Source: Pseudomonadota bacterium (GTDB taxonomy: Bacteria; Pseudomonadota; Alphaproteobacteria; Acetobacterales; Acetobacteraceae). Taken from it: a stretch of DNA of 17,348 nt. Where the stretch lies: NCBI GenBank assembly GCA_021826565.1, contig JAKAZJ010000005.1:1-17348 (forward strand), written 5' to 3'. Positions 1 through 7,026 of the stretch are shown one piece after another; the stretch's first letter is position 1; the number at the start of each line of letters is the position of its first letter. The notes beneath the pieces are model-generated. The model did no database searches. It had not been told where the DNA came from and saw nothing but the letters and a program-made list of their open reading frames with translations. Position numbers and translations under genes: made by a program.

Positions 1-588
1 TTGGATCTCCGCAGTGTCCTCGATGATCACAAGGCGATGATCGGGGGCGACTTGGCTGATCTGGTCTATGACCGCATTGGCAAGCGTGGTCTTGCCCGTC
101 GCGGTCCCGCCCACAATGAGGAAATTTTGTCGGCGCTGGATGCCTGCGCAGATGAGCTCGCGTTGCGGCTCGGTCATCACCGCCTGGTCCACGTAATCGG
201 CCAGGGTGTACACCTTGAGGGCCTTCCGCCGGATGGTGAAAACCGGGGCGGCCACCACGGGCGGGATCAGGGCTTCAAAGCGGCTTCCGTCGAGCGGGAG
301 CTCGCATTCGAGGATGGGGTTGTCCCGGGTGATTTCGGCGCGGAGCGTCGAGGCCACCGTGGAGATGAGGGCTTCGGCATTGGCCGAGGCCATCGTGCCG
401 AACTGGTCCATCCCCCGCCCTAGCCGTTCGACCCACAGGGTGCCGTCCGGATTGAGCATGATCTCTATGACAGCGGGCTCGGAGAGCAGCCCGACGATGA
501 TCGGGCCGAGCTCGCGTTGCAGTTTTTCGCTGATCCGCCGCTGTTTCTCGGCCCTGAAGTCCGTTGGCGCACGCTGTGATTCCGACAT
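1..588 (-). CDS. trbB: TrbB-type conjugal transfer ATPase (VirB11 family), N-terminal part, cut by window edge
   Basis: Cytoplasmic hexameric secretion ATPase that powers the mating-pair type IV secretion system. The first 196 residues are present, starting MSESQRAPTDF at 588; the rest lies beyond base 1 (TrbB is normally about 320 aa). The sequence shows the VirB11/TrbB N-terminal domain, including the stretch around EIMLNPDGTLWVERLG, followed by a P-loop at about residues 170-177 (GGTATGKT) and then VIIEDTAEIQ. The P-loop has Ala where most relatives have Gly (GGTGTGKT), but it still satisfies GxxxxGKT. The gene lies 33 bases downstream of the XRE regulator on the same strand, so the two may be co-transcribed. 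It marks conjugative-element DNA at the left of the window. Family assignment is firm; completeness cannot be judged. Confidence 0.93.
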   Translation of the reverse strand, partial: MSESQRAPTDFRAEKQRRISEKLQRELGPIIVGLLSEPAVIEIMLNPDGTLWVERLGRGMDQFGTMASANAEALISTVASTLRAEITRDNPILECELPLDGSRFEALIPPVVAAPVFTIRRKALKVYTLADYVDQAVMTEPQRELICAGIQRRQNFLIVGGTATGKTTLANAVIDQISQVAPDHRLVIIEDTAEIQ

Positions 589-621
589 CGCCCCCGTCCA
601 GGCTGACACGATCCAGCGTAT

Positions 622-960
622 CTATCCTTTCCGGGACTTCGGGCGCAAGAGCTCGTGCAGAGGCTTGCCGATGAACGATGCAAGCTCCGACATCCGGTCG
701 ATCGAGATGTTAGTTTGCGCGGTTTCCACGGCCGATAAGAACGGTTGCCGCACTTTCAAGAGGCGGGAAACCTCCCGTTGCGTCATGCCGGCTTCCTCAC
801 GGGTGCGGCGGAAATTGGCGGCGAAGACCGCTCGCTCAGGTGCCCCGACAGGCCGGCGTCCCGCCGGCGATCCCTTGGATTCGGCCACGTTTGTCGCGCC
901 CGCCTCCCCAACTTTTTGAAGTCCAGATTCGGACCGATCCGGCCGAACTGTCATGGACAT
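622..960 (-). CDS. XRE-family helix-turn-helix regulator
   Basis: Small DNA-binding protein of 112 aa if started at the ATG at 960. The XRE/Cro-C1 helix-turn-helix domain covers about residues 45-105 and contains FRRTREEAGMTQREVSRLLK, then VRQPFLSAVETAQTNISIDR and a final LGKPLHELL-like helix (FIGKPLHELL). The N-terminal 40 residues are low-complexity and weakly supported, and a GTG at about residue 26 (before AESKGSP) is a possible alternative start. The gene sits directly upstream of trbB on the same strand, which suggests local control of transfer genes. That role is an inference from position; target DNA and ligand are unknown. Confidence 0.85.
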   Translation of the reverse strand: MSMTVRPDRSESGLQKVGEAGATNVAESKGSPAGRRPVGAPERAVFAANFRRTREEAGMTQREVSRLLKVRQPFLSAVETAQTNISIDRMSELASFIGKPLHELLRPKSRKG

Positions 961-1477
961 ATCATAACCGCCGCGAACAACATACCGTGAGGCGCCTACC
1001 CTGCCCCTGACCTTTCAGAACAACGGTGCCGCCGCGCTTTCGCGCGCGGCCGAGTCGGAGCGACGGACCATACCCGCCGAGTCATGAGGCCCCGGTTAAC
1101 GGATCATCTTTGCTACAGCACACTTCACGACTCGGGTGCCAACGCATTGATACGGCGCGGCGGATAGGTGCAAGCTTGACGCCCGCCCGCGAGTCGCGCG
1201 GCGCGGGGCCGTCACATCAACACATGAGGTCGATCACTGTATAGTACCTGCGCACAGAGATTTTGGCCGGTTGCAGGCCGGACCAGCCAAGACTCCCTGC
1301 CCACTGCTGAGCTCCAGGCGGGACAGCCGGTTCCGACCGACTCCGTTGAAAAGTCAGGTTCGTCGGGCGGTGCTGGGGTGCCATCTGCGACGACGAGGAG
1401 CATGACGTCTGCGCGATAGCACTATGATTTTCCGGACACTTGCGCGCCCCGCCCCGCAGGGGTGCCCACCATCACCC
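961..1477. other. 517-base stretch with no recognised gene
   Basis: No open frame here gives a recognisable protein on either strand. The short frames are Arg/Pro/Ser-rich, as expected for chance frames in GC-rich DNA. The segment contains an alphaproteobacterial-looking motif on the minus strand near 1333-1352 (CTTTTCAACGGAGTCGGTCG), which resembles sequence seen at edges of some transposable elements, but there is no transposase or second copy. It separates the conjugation genes from the fluoride island and may be a junction or decayed DNA. Confidence 0.5.
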
Positions 1478-1822
1478 TCAGCCCACCCTCTCAGCCCGCT
1501 TCGCCTCGGTCCTGATCCAATCCTGCAACGCGGTCTTCGATCCGCTCAGATGGGTTGCCCAGACCTGCGAACGGATGACCCGGTGTCCCGAATCCCACCA
1601 GGTCTCCGCAACAACGAGCAATCCCCAGCGCGCGCCCGGACCGGAATGCTCAAGCGCATAGGCGTCCTGCACCACCGAAAAATCGGCGCATGACTGGCTG
1701 AGCCGGGTGCGGCGCCAGGTCACTGCCCCAACCCGCCAACTGCTTGCCTCCGGGCCAGGCTGGCTCGCGGCACGCAGCGTCTGCCACGCGTGCAGGAACA
1801 GACGATCGCCGATCCGCATCAT
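1478..1822 (-). CDS. Unrecognised Trp-rich 114-aa protein under fluoride-riboswitch control
   Basis: I do not recognise this protein. Started at the ATG at 1822 (MMRIGDRLFLHAWQ) it has 114 residues, eight of them Trp including a WW pair at 75-76, one Cys, no signal peptide and no membrane segment, and a basic C-terminus (EAKRAERVG). Non-repetitive composition and a mix of hydrophobic and charged residues argue that it is real rather than a shadow frame. The start is supported by a 4-base ATGA overlap with a 15-codon leader ORF that carries the good ribosome binding site. A fluoride-riboswitch aptamer lies just upstream on the same strand, so expression is probably raised by fluoride. Function unknown; the reading frame is moderately supported. 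Confidence 0.6.
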   Translation of the reverse strand: MMRIGDRLFLHAWQTLRAASQPGPEASSWRVGAVTWRRTRLSQSCADFSVVQDAYALEHSGPGARWGLLVVAETWWDSGHRVIRSQVWATHLSGSKTALQDWIRTEAKRAERVG

Positions 1823-1866
1823 CGCCCGATCGGCCTGTGGGACAATACGGGAACACGACAGGTCAT
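1819..1866 (-). CDS. 15-aa leader ORF overlapping the next start (ATGA)
   Basis: Small frame reading MTCRVPVLSHRPIGR then TGA. Its start at 1866 has a strong ribosome binding site AGGAG (minus strand 1877-1873) six bases upstream. Its TGA overlaps the ATG of the 114-aa gene as ATGA. The binding site is the 3' arm of the riboswitch hairpin, so ribosome entry would occur here and pass to the downstream gene by translational coupling. The hyfC operon uses the same arrangement, which makes chance less likely. The peptide itself may have no function. Confidence 0.45.
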   Translation of the reverse strand: MTCRVPVLSHRPIGR

Positions 1867-1872
1867 GGCTGG

Positions 1873-1901
1873 CTCCTGAGTGTGATAGCGACGTGCAGGA
1901 G
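1873..1901 (-). promoter_or_regulatory. Shine-Dalgarno-sequestering hairpin of riboswitch B
   Basis: On the minus strand CTCCTG (1901-1896) is complementary to CAGGAG (1878-1873), with a 17-base loop. The 5' arm shares bases with the 3' strand of aptamer P1 (GACTCC, 1903-1898) and the 3' arm contains the leader ORF ribosome binding site. The two pairings exclude each other, so ligand-bound P1 should free the binding site. Confidence 0.75.
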
Positions 1902-1957
1902 TCATCAGCCCGGTGAGGCCCGCCCACCGTGGCACTTGATGAGGGACCCCATCCCCA
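1896..1957 (-). promoter_or_regulatory. Fluoride riboswitch (crcB motif), copy B, upstream of the 114-aa gene
   Basis: Minus-strand aptamer. GGGG (1956-1953) can pair with CCTC (1944-1941) as the pseudoknot. P1 is GGGGTC (1950-1945) with GACTCC (1903-1898), where one G-U replaces the A-U of other copies. The joiner ATCAAG follows, then a longer P3 than in the other copies: GCC-A-CGGTG pairs with CACCG-GGC around the loop GGCGGGCCT. The conserved tail TGATGACTCCTGC follows. It is the most divergent copy, but every pairing is kept by compensatory or wobble bases, which supports a functional RNA. Confidence 0.87.
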
Positions 1958-1959
1958 CC

Positions 1960-1965
1960 ATTATG
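1960..1965 (-). promoter_or_regulatory. Candidate -10 box for riboswitch B transcript
   Basis: CATAAT on the minus strand (5 of 6 matches to TATAAT), placed so that transcription would begin within a few bases of the first paired base of aptamer B. No convincing -35 box is visible at the expected distance. Position is the main support. Confidence 0.4.
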
Positions 1966-2055
1966 CTACAAACTATGGCCAGCCCCGGCTACGCCTTGTC
2001 GGGGCCGACCGTGACCGATGGCTGGGTGCCGCCCCACGGGGCGAGGCTCGGCACA

Positions 2056-2104
2056 GGTGATGGAGTCCACCTGCCCCAACCGCCCCAGGGCTGATGACTC
2101 CTGC
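2056..2104 (+). promoter_or_regulatory. Fluoride riboswitch (crcB motif), copy A, upstream of the MutS-like operon
   Basis: GGTG (2056-2059) pairs with CACC (2068-2071) as the pseudoknot; the eno and hyf copies have GGCG/CGCC, a covarying change. P1 is GGAGTC (2062-2067) with GACTCC (2096-2101). The joiner CCCCAACC leads to P3, GCCC (2082-2085) with GGGC (2088-2091), and then the invariant-looking tail TGATGACTCCTGC. The order and spacing match the crcB-motif consensus (GGCGATGGTGTTCGCC ... AAC ... hairpin ... TAATGACACCT). Confidence 0.93.
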
Positions 2105-2122
2105 CGAAGTTTGGGCAGGAGT
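2097..2122 (+). promoter_or_regulatory. Shine-Dalgarno-sequestering hairpin of riboswitch A
   Basis: A perfect 9-base inverted repeat, ACTCCTGCC (2097-2105) and GGCAGGAGT (2114-2122), with an 8-base loop. The 3' arm includes the AGGAG ribosome binding site (2117-2121) seven bases before the ATG at 2129. The 5' arm overlaps aptamer P1, so the two helices exclude each other. This is an on-switch layout: fluoride binding stabilises P1 and exposes the binding site. Confidence 0.88.
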
Positions 2123-2128
2123 GCGGCC

Positions 2129-3763
2129 ATGGACGACGCCTACGCCGGGGGCGCGATTTCCCCGCCAAGCAGGACTGTTGCGCCGATTTCCCTCGGGCCG
2201 CGCACCCTGCGCGACGCCTCCGGGGCGGAGGCGTTCCAGAGTATCCTGTCCTCCTCCGGATCGCGCGAAGGTGCCGGCGTGCCTCCGCCGCCTCCGGACG
2301 TCGCGCGCGATCTCAATCTCGATCAGATCATCGCCGCGGTGACGGCCGGCCACGAAGCGCTCGATCTCCAGCCTTTTTTCTACGCGCCGCTGCGCGATCC
2401 CGACCAGGTCGCATATCGGCATGAGGTGGTGCGCGACCTCGAAAACCCGCCGGTCATGGCCCGTATTCGTGGCTTCCTGGCCGCCATCCGGGAGGTGCGC
2501 GAGACGCTCGCCCGCGCAGCCAAGCTCTATCATCAGCGCCAGAAGGATCGCGTCTTCGTCGATGCGGTCGGGCTCTATGTCACGGAGGTGGAAGCCCTGG
2601 CGCGCGACCTCACGGCACTGCCGCTGCGTTCACGTGGCCTTCGCGGTTTCGCCGCCTATGTCGCGAACCACGCCGCCTCCCCGGCGGTGCGCCGCTTGCG
2701 CGAGGATGGCGAGAAGGCGAAGGCACTGCTGGCCGCCATCCGCTACTGCGTCAATATTCACGGAGACAGCGTGACCGTGCGCGCCTATGCCGAGGAGGCG
2801 GACTATAGCGAAGTGGTCGCCAAGACGTTCGCACGGTTCCGCCAGAACGCGGCCAAGGACTACCGGGTCGCCTTCCGCGACGATCCGGCGATGAACTCCG
2901 TCGAGGAACGGATCCTCGACCTGCTGGCGCGGCTCAACCCGGAGGCGTTCACCTTCCTTGAGCGCTATGCGACCGATCATCGCGGGTTCGTCGATCCCGT
3001 CATCGACCGGTTCTTCCGCGAGATTCATTTTTACGTGCTGTATCTGGACTACATCGCGCCCCCCCGGGAAGCGGGCCTGGCCTTCTGCTATCCGGCGGTT
3101 TCCGCCCGAGACAAGCAGATATTTGTCAGCGCCACATTCGATCTGGCGCTCGCCGCGAAGCTCGCGCGCGAAAAGACGCCCGTTGTGACCAACGACTTCT
3201 TCCTGCGCGTGAAGGAACGGATTTTCGTCGTCTCCGGCCCGAACCAGGGTGGCAAGACCACCTTCGTGCGTACTATCGGCCAGCTGCATCACCTCGGTGC
3301 GATCGGCTGTCCGGTCCCGGGCCGCAAGGCCCGACTGTTCCTGCCGGATTGCATCCATACCCATTTCGAGCGGGAGGAGACAGTCGTCAGCTTGCGCGGC
3401 AAGCTGCAGGACGATCTGATCCGGATTCACGAGATCCTGGCCCAGGCGACGCCGGACAGCCTGATCCTGATGAACGAGATCTTCTCTTCGACCACGCTTG
3501 CGGATGCGGTGTTTCTGGCGACCCGCGTGATGGAACGGATCATAGCGCTCGATTGCCTTGCCGTCTGCGTGACGTTCATGGACGAACTCGCGGCGCTCGA
3601 TCCGAAGGTGGTCAGCATGACCAGCACCGTGGTGGCGGAAGACACGGCCCGACGCACCCTGAGGGTGGTCCGTCGTCCGGCGGACGGACGCGCCTATGCG
3701 TTCTCGATTGCGGAGAAATACCGCCTGACCCGGGACTGGCTCGACCGGAGGCTGGCGCCATGA
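2129..3763 (+). CDS. MutS-like ATPase 1, lacking the mismatch-recognition domain
   Basis: 544-aa soluble protein with the MutS C-terminal ABC-type ATPase. Walker A is GPNQGGKT at residues 370-377. The Walker B region is LILMNEIFSST at about 445-455, with Asn-Glu where canonical MutS has Asp-Glu. The first 365 residues are helical and resemble the MutS core/lever region; no N-terminal mismatch-reading domain (Phe-x-Glu) is seen, and canonical MutS is about 850 aa. The start at 2129 is chosen because AGGAG lies seven bases upstream inside the riboswitch hairpin; longer in-frame starts would lie upstream of the aptamer. It overlaps the second MutS-like gene by four bases (ATGA), so the two are probably co-translated partners. 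MutS-like genes are a known class of fluoride-riboswitch targets; their actual job is not established. Confidence 0.88.
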   Translation: MDDAYAGGAISPPSRTVAPISLGPRTLRDASGAEAFQSILSSSGSREGAGVPPPPPDVARDLNLDQIIAAVTAGHEALDLQPFFYAPLRDPDQVAYRHEVVRDLENPPVMARIRGFLAAIREVRETLARAAKLYHQRQKDRVFVDAVGLYVTEVEALARDLTALPLRSRGLRGFAAYVANHAASPAVRRLREDGEKAKALLAAIRYCVNIHGDSVTVRAYAEEADYSEVVAKTFARFRQNAAKDYRVAFRDDPAMNSVEERILDLLARLNPEAFTFLERYATDHRGFVDPVIDRFFREIHFYVLYLDYIAPPREAGLAFCYPAVSARDKQIFVSATFDLALAAKLAREKTPVVTNDFFLRVKERIFVVSGPNQGGKTTFVRTIGQLHHLGAIGCPVPGRKARLFLPDCIHTHFEREETVVSLRGKLQDDLIRIHEILAQATPDSLILMNEIFSSTTLADAVFLATRVMERIIALDCLAVCVTFMDELAALDPKVVSMTSTVVAEDTARRTLRVVRRPADGRAYAFSIAEKYRLTRDWLDRRLAP

Positions 3764-5277
3764 AGGCCCATCTGCTGTTTTGCGACCAGGATTTCGATCC
3801 GGCGCAACCGCCGCCCGCGCAGGCCGCCGAGCTCACCCTCGATCTCGGGCTGCCCCCCTTGTTCGACGCCATGGCAGGAGAAGATACGGTCATCCGCGAC
3901 GCCGCGATGCGGACCATTCTGAACCCGCTGGTCGAGCGGGACGCGATCACCTATCGCCAGGATGTCCTGCGTGACGCGATGGCCAACCGCGAAGTGGTAC
4001 GCCGGATTTACGCCATCGCGATCGAAGCGATCGACCTCGAGCACAAAAACTACTTCGGCGTTGTTAGCCGCTATCCGGGAGCCGTCCTGCATCGCTCGGC
4101 CGACGTGATGACGATGTTCGTCGGGCAACTCGGTAAGCTGCGCCGAATCGCGGATCTTCATGCAACACGATTCACCTCGGCAGGGTTTGGTACCTTCTTC
4201 GCCATGCTGCGCCGCGAGCTTGACGATGCCTATTTCGTGGAGTTGCGGGACCACTTGGCGCGACTGAAGTTCAGCGGCGGCACTTTGATCAGCGCCGACC
4301 TCGGGGCGGCGCTCAAAGGCAGGAACTATGTACTGCGCCAGCCTAATCCGAATCAAGGCAGTTGGCTGTCCGGACTGCTCGGCCGCGGCCCGAAATCATT
4401 CTCCTTCAAGCTCCATCCCCGCGACGAGGCTGGTGCACGCGCGCTATCGGCCTTGAACGAGCGTGGCATCAATCTGGTCGCGAACGCCGCGGCGCAGGCG
4501 AATGATCACGTCTTGAGCTTTTTCCGCATGCTGCGTGCCGAGACCGCGTTCTATGTTGGCTGCCTCGCGCTTGAGGACAAGCTTGCCGCACGCGGCCAAC
4601 CTGTGTGCTTCCCCGAACTCACGCCAGCGGTGGAGCGCGTGCATCGCTTTGTGGCTCTTTACGATGTGTCACTCGCGCTGAGCAAGCCTGAACCGGTGGT
4701 TGGCAATGACGGGGACCTGACCGGCAAGGACGTCGTGGTGATCACTGGGGCCAACCAGGGCGGCAAATCCACTTTCCTGCGCAGTATGGGCCTTGCGCAG
4801 CTGATGATGCAGGCAGGCATGTTCGTGGGTGCCGGCAGTTTTGCCGCCAACCTCTGCCGGGGCCTGCAGACGCACTACAAGCGCGAGGAGGATACCTCCA
4901 TGACCAGCGGCAAGTTCGACGAAGAACTGGCGCGCATGAGTGTCGTCATCGACCGACTGCAGCCGGACGGCCTGCTGCTGTGCAACGAGTCCTTCCAATC
5001 CACTAACGAACGCGAAGGCTCGGCAATCGCGCGCGAACTCGTGCTCGCGTTGGCAGCGCATCGGGTCAAAATCGTGTTCGTCACCCATCTCTACGATCTG
5101 GCGCACAGCCTCTATGCACGCGGTGATCCGGCCCTGGAGTTTCTGCGTGCCGAGCGCGACGCGGATGGCACCCGCAGCTTCCGCGTGGTTCCGGGCGAGC
5201 CGCTGTCCACCAGCTTCGGGCAGGATCTGTATCGCCAGATTTTCGCTACCGCAGACGCGCCGGCGCCGGTCTCCTGA
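3760..5277 (+). CDS. MutS-like ATPase 2, lacking the mismatch-recognition domain
   Basis: 505-aa partner of the preceding gene and coupled to it by ATGA. Walker A is TGANQGGKST at residues 329-338, followed by FLRSMGLAQLMMQAGMFVGA as in MutS. Walker B is LLLCNESFQST (NE at 409-410), then an ATPase tail with VFVTHLYDLAHSLY, where MutS has its conserved His. The N-terminal part (FDAMAGEDTVIRDAAMRTIL) parallels the first MutS-like protein. Again there is no mismatch-recognition domain. MutS ATPases act as dimers with composite active sites, so the pair may form a heterodimer. By eye the codon use is less GC-extreme than in the genes downstream. DNA repair is possible but not shown. Confidence 0.88.
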   Translation: MKAHLLFCDQDFDPAQPPPAQAAELTLDLGLPPLFDAMAGEDTVIRDAAMRTILNPLVERDAITYRQDVLRDAMANREVVRRIYAIAIEAIDLEHKNYFGVVSRYPGAVLHRSADVMTMFVGQLGKLRRIADLHATRFTSAGFGTFFAMLRRELDDAYFVELRDHLARLKFSGGTLISADLGAALKGRNYVLRQPNPNQGSWLSGLLGRGPKSFSFKLHPRDEAGARALSALNERGINLVANAAAQANDHVLSFFRMLRAETAFYVGCLALEDKLAARGQPVCFPELTPAVERVHRFVALYDVSLALSKPEPVVGNDGDLTGKDVVVITGANQGGKSTFLRSMGLAQLMMQAGMFVGAGSFAANLCRGLQTHYKREEDTSMTSGKFDEELARMSVVIDRLQPDGLLLCNESFQSTNEREGSAIARELVLALAAHRVKIVFVTHLYDLAHSLYARGDPALEFLRAERDADGTRSFRVVPGEPLSTSFGQDLYRQIFATADAPAPVS

Positions 5278-5310
5278 CCGGTGCCGGCCGATTTTCCACC
5301 AGGACGACGC

Positions 5311-6969
5311 ATGGACCTTGGCGGCTACGACGCACTGAAGTTCGATCTTGCGGGCGTACTGCGCGGCCTGCGACGCCATTATGCGCGCCCGGGCATGGTC
5401 GAGCCGGAGGCGTTGCGCGATTTGTTCGCGCGGCTGGCCGAGGACCGCTTCAACCTAGCCGTGGTCGGGCGGTTCAGCCGCGGCAAGACCTCGCTGATGA
5501 ACGCGATCCTGGGAACAGACCTGCTGCCGGTGGGGGTGCTGCCGATCACCTCGGTGATCACCTTGGTGAATTACGGCAGCGAGCCCAAGGCGGTACTGCA
5601 TTATCGTGGCACCAGCCTGTTCATGGACGTGCCGATCCCCGAGCTTGCCGAGCACATCACCGAACGCGGCAATCCGGGCAACCGGCGCGGCATCCGCGCC
5701 GCCGAGGTGCAGGTTCCGGCCGAGTTCCTCCGCCGCGGCTTCACTTTCGTCGACACCCCCGGCCTTGGCTCGGCGATCCGGGCCAATACGCGCACCACCG
5801 AAGAATTCCTGCCCGAGGCCGATGCGCTGATCCTGGTCAGCAGCCATGACAGCCCGCTGTCGGAGGAGGAAGCGGCGATCCTGACCGCGGCACGGGCCGC
5901 CGGACGAGCGCTGTTCGTGGTGCTGAACAAGCAGGATCTCGTCGATCCGCCGGCGCGGGCCGCCGCGATGGATCATGTTGCCGCCGTGCTGCGCGATGCC
6001 GGCGATGACGGCGCGGCTGCGGTGTTCTCGGTCTCCGCGCGCGAGGGGCTGGCGGCCAAGCTGGCGCGCGACCCGGTCCGACTCGCGGACAGTGGCCTGC
6101 CGGCGCTGGAGCAGGCGCTGGTCGCCTTTCTTCTGAGCGAGCGGCGGACCCACTTCCTGACCGCGATGTGCACGCGCATCGTGCCGCTGCTGGCCGTCCC
6201 AGGGGTGCCGGAAGTGCTCGCGGAGCAGTTGGGCGAGATTCGCGCCCGCATCGCCAGCGACGATGCCGTGCACCCGAGGCCGGTGAGGGATGCCACGCCG
6301 CTCGCCCCGCTGCTACCCGGCTGCGAAATCTGCCGCGGTATCGCCGATACGGTGTTCGATACCATAGCCCGCGCGCAGGCGGAGCTGTCGGCCGATCGCG
6401 CGGCGCAGGCGGATCTGGCCCGCCGCGGCGGATTCTGCCGGTTCCATGCCGGGCAGTTCCGCAAAGTGGCCGCGACCCGCGAGGTGTCCACCGCCTTTGC
6501 CCCGGTGCTGCTGGCCGAGGCCGCGGCGCTGCGCCGGCTGGATCCGGCCGATCCCGCCACCGCGGCGCGTGTGGCTGCGCTGCCGGCTTGTGGTGCCGCC
6601 TGCCTGATCTGCGCCGTGGCGCGGCAGGCGGAAGCGCGCGCGATCGCGGCGTTGGCCGGGCTGGCGGGTCGCGAGGGGGCCGCTTCGGTGCATGCGCGCA
6701 GCGCGCTGTGCCTGCCACATCTTGCGCCCTTGCTCGCGGCAGTCCCCGATGCCGAAACCCGCGCGGCGCTGCTCGCGCGCCAGGCGGACCTGATGGAACG
6801 CTTGGCCGAGGACGCCCTGCGCTTCGCCCTGCAACAGGATGCGGTGCGTCGCGATCGCGCGAGCAAGGAAGACCTTGTGGCGGCGGATCGTGCTGTGCGC
6901 GTGTTGTTCGAACACGCGGAGGCGCAGTACGACCGCGCCGCGCCTCCAACCGTTGGAGAGAACGCATGA
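5311..6969 (+). CDS. Dynamin-like GTPase with duplicated CxxC/CxxH metal-binding-type module
   Basis: 552-aa protein. The N-terminal GTPase domain has G1 GRFSRGKTS (53-61), a G2-type Thr in PITSVIT (79-84), G3 DTPGLGS (148-154) and G4 NKQD (206-209), as in bacterial dynamin-family or Era-like large GTPases. The C-terminal half carries two copies of CxxC followed 33-35 residues later by FCxxH or LCxxH: C338/C341 with C376/H379, and C431/C434 with C467/H470. The pattern resembles the DUF6062-type CPxC...GFCxxH domain and suggests two zinc sites. The start at 5311 has AGGA six bases upstream and lies 33 bases after the MutS-like gene. No membrane segment is obvious. The fusion of these two parts inside a fluoride operon is unusual, and its role is unknown. 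Confidence 0.82.
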   Translation: MDLGGYDALKFDLAGVLRGLRRHYARPGMVEPEALRDLFARLAEDRFNLAVVGRFSRGKTSLMNAILGTDLLPVGVLPITSVITLVNYGSEPKAVLHYRGTSLFMDVPIPELAEHITERGNPGNRRGIRAAEVQVPAEFLRRGFTFVDTPGLGSAIRANTRTTEEFLPEADALILVSSHDSPLSEEEAAILTAARAAGRALFVVLNKQDLVDPPARAAAMDHVAAVLRDAGDDGAAAVFSVSAREGLAAKLARDPVRLADSGLPALEQALVAFLLSERRTHFLTAMCTRIVPLLAVPGVPEVLAEQLGEIRARIASDDAVHPRPVRDATPLAPLLPGCEICRGIADTVFDTIARAQAELSADRAAQADLARRGGFCRFHAGQFRKVAATREVSTAFAPVLLAEAAALRRLDPADPATAARVAALPACGAACLICAVARQAEARAIAALAGLAGREGAASVHARSALCLPHLAPLLAAVPDAETRAALLARQADLMERLAEDALRFALQQDAVRRDRASKEDLVAADRAVRVLFEHAEAQYDRAAPPTVGENA

Positions 6970-7025
6970 GACGTCCTGATCCGTCCCGGACCGCGCCGCG
7001 CGCGATCTCCGGCGGGCAGCGCTGA
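6966..7025 (+). CDS. 19-aa linker ORF between the GTPase and MFS genes
   Basis: Reads MRRPDPSRTAPRAISGGQR then TGA. Its ATG overlaps the GTPase stop (ATGA), and its stop lies one base before the MFS ATG at 7027. The MFS gene lacks a good ribosome binding site, so this frame could carry ribosomes from one gene to the next. It may be only a coupling device; no product is claimed. Confidence 0.35.
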   Translation: MRRPDPSRTAPRAISGGQR

Positions 7026-7026
7026 G

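Noticed and set aside
1287..1346. Further GACTCC occurrences suggesting a fifth riboswitch
   Set aside because: No partner GGAGTC arm, pseudoknot arms or P3 at the right spacing.
1333..1352. Sequence resembling an alphaproteobacterial transposon edge
   Set aside because: No transposase, no inverted partner and no target duplication seen; similarity is from memory only.
1823..1927. Longer 149-aa start for the Trp-rich protein
   Set aside because: The extension would begin inside the riboswitch, and the added residues are translated regulatory RNA.
2018..2128. Longer in-frame start for the first MutS-like gene
   Set aside because: It lies upstream of the aptamer, and the ribosome binding site seven bases before 2129 is far better placed.
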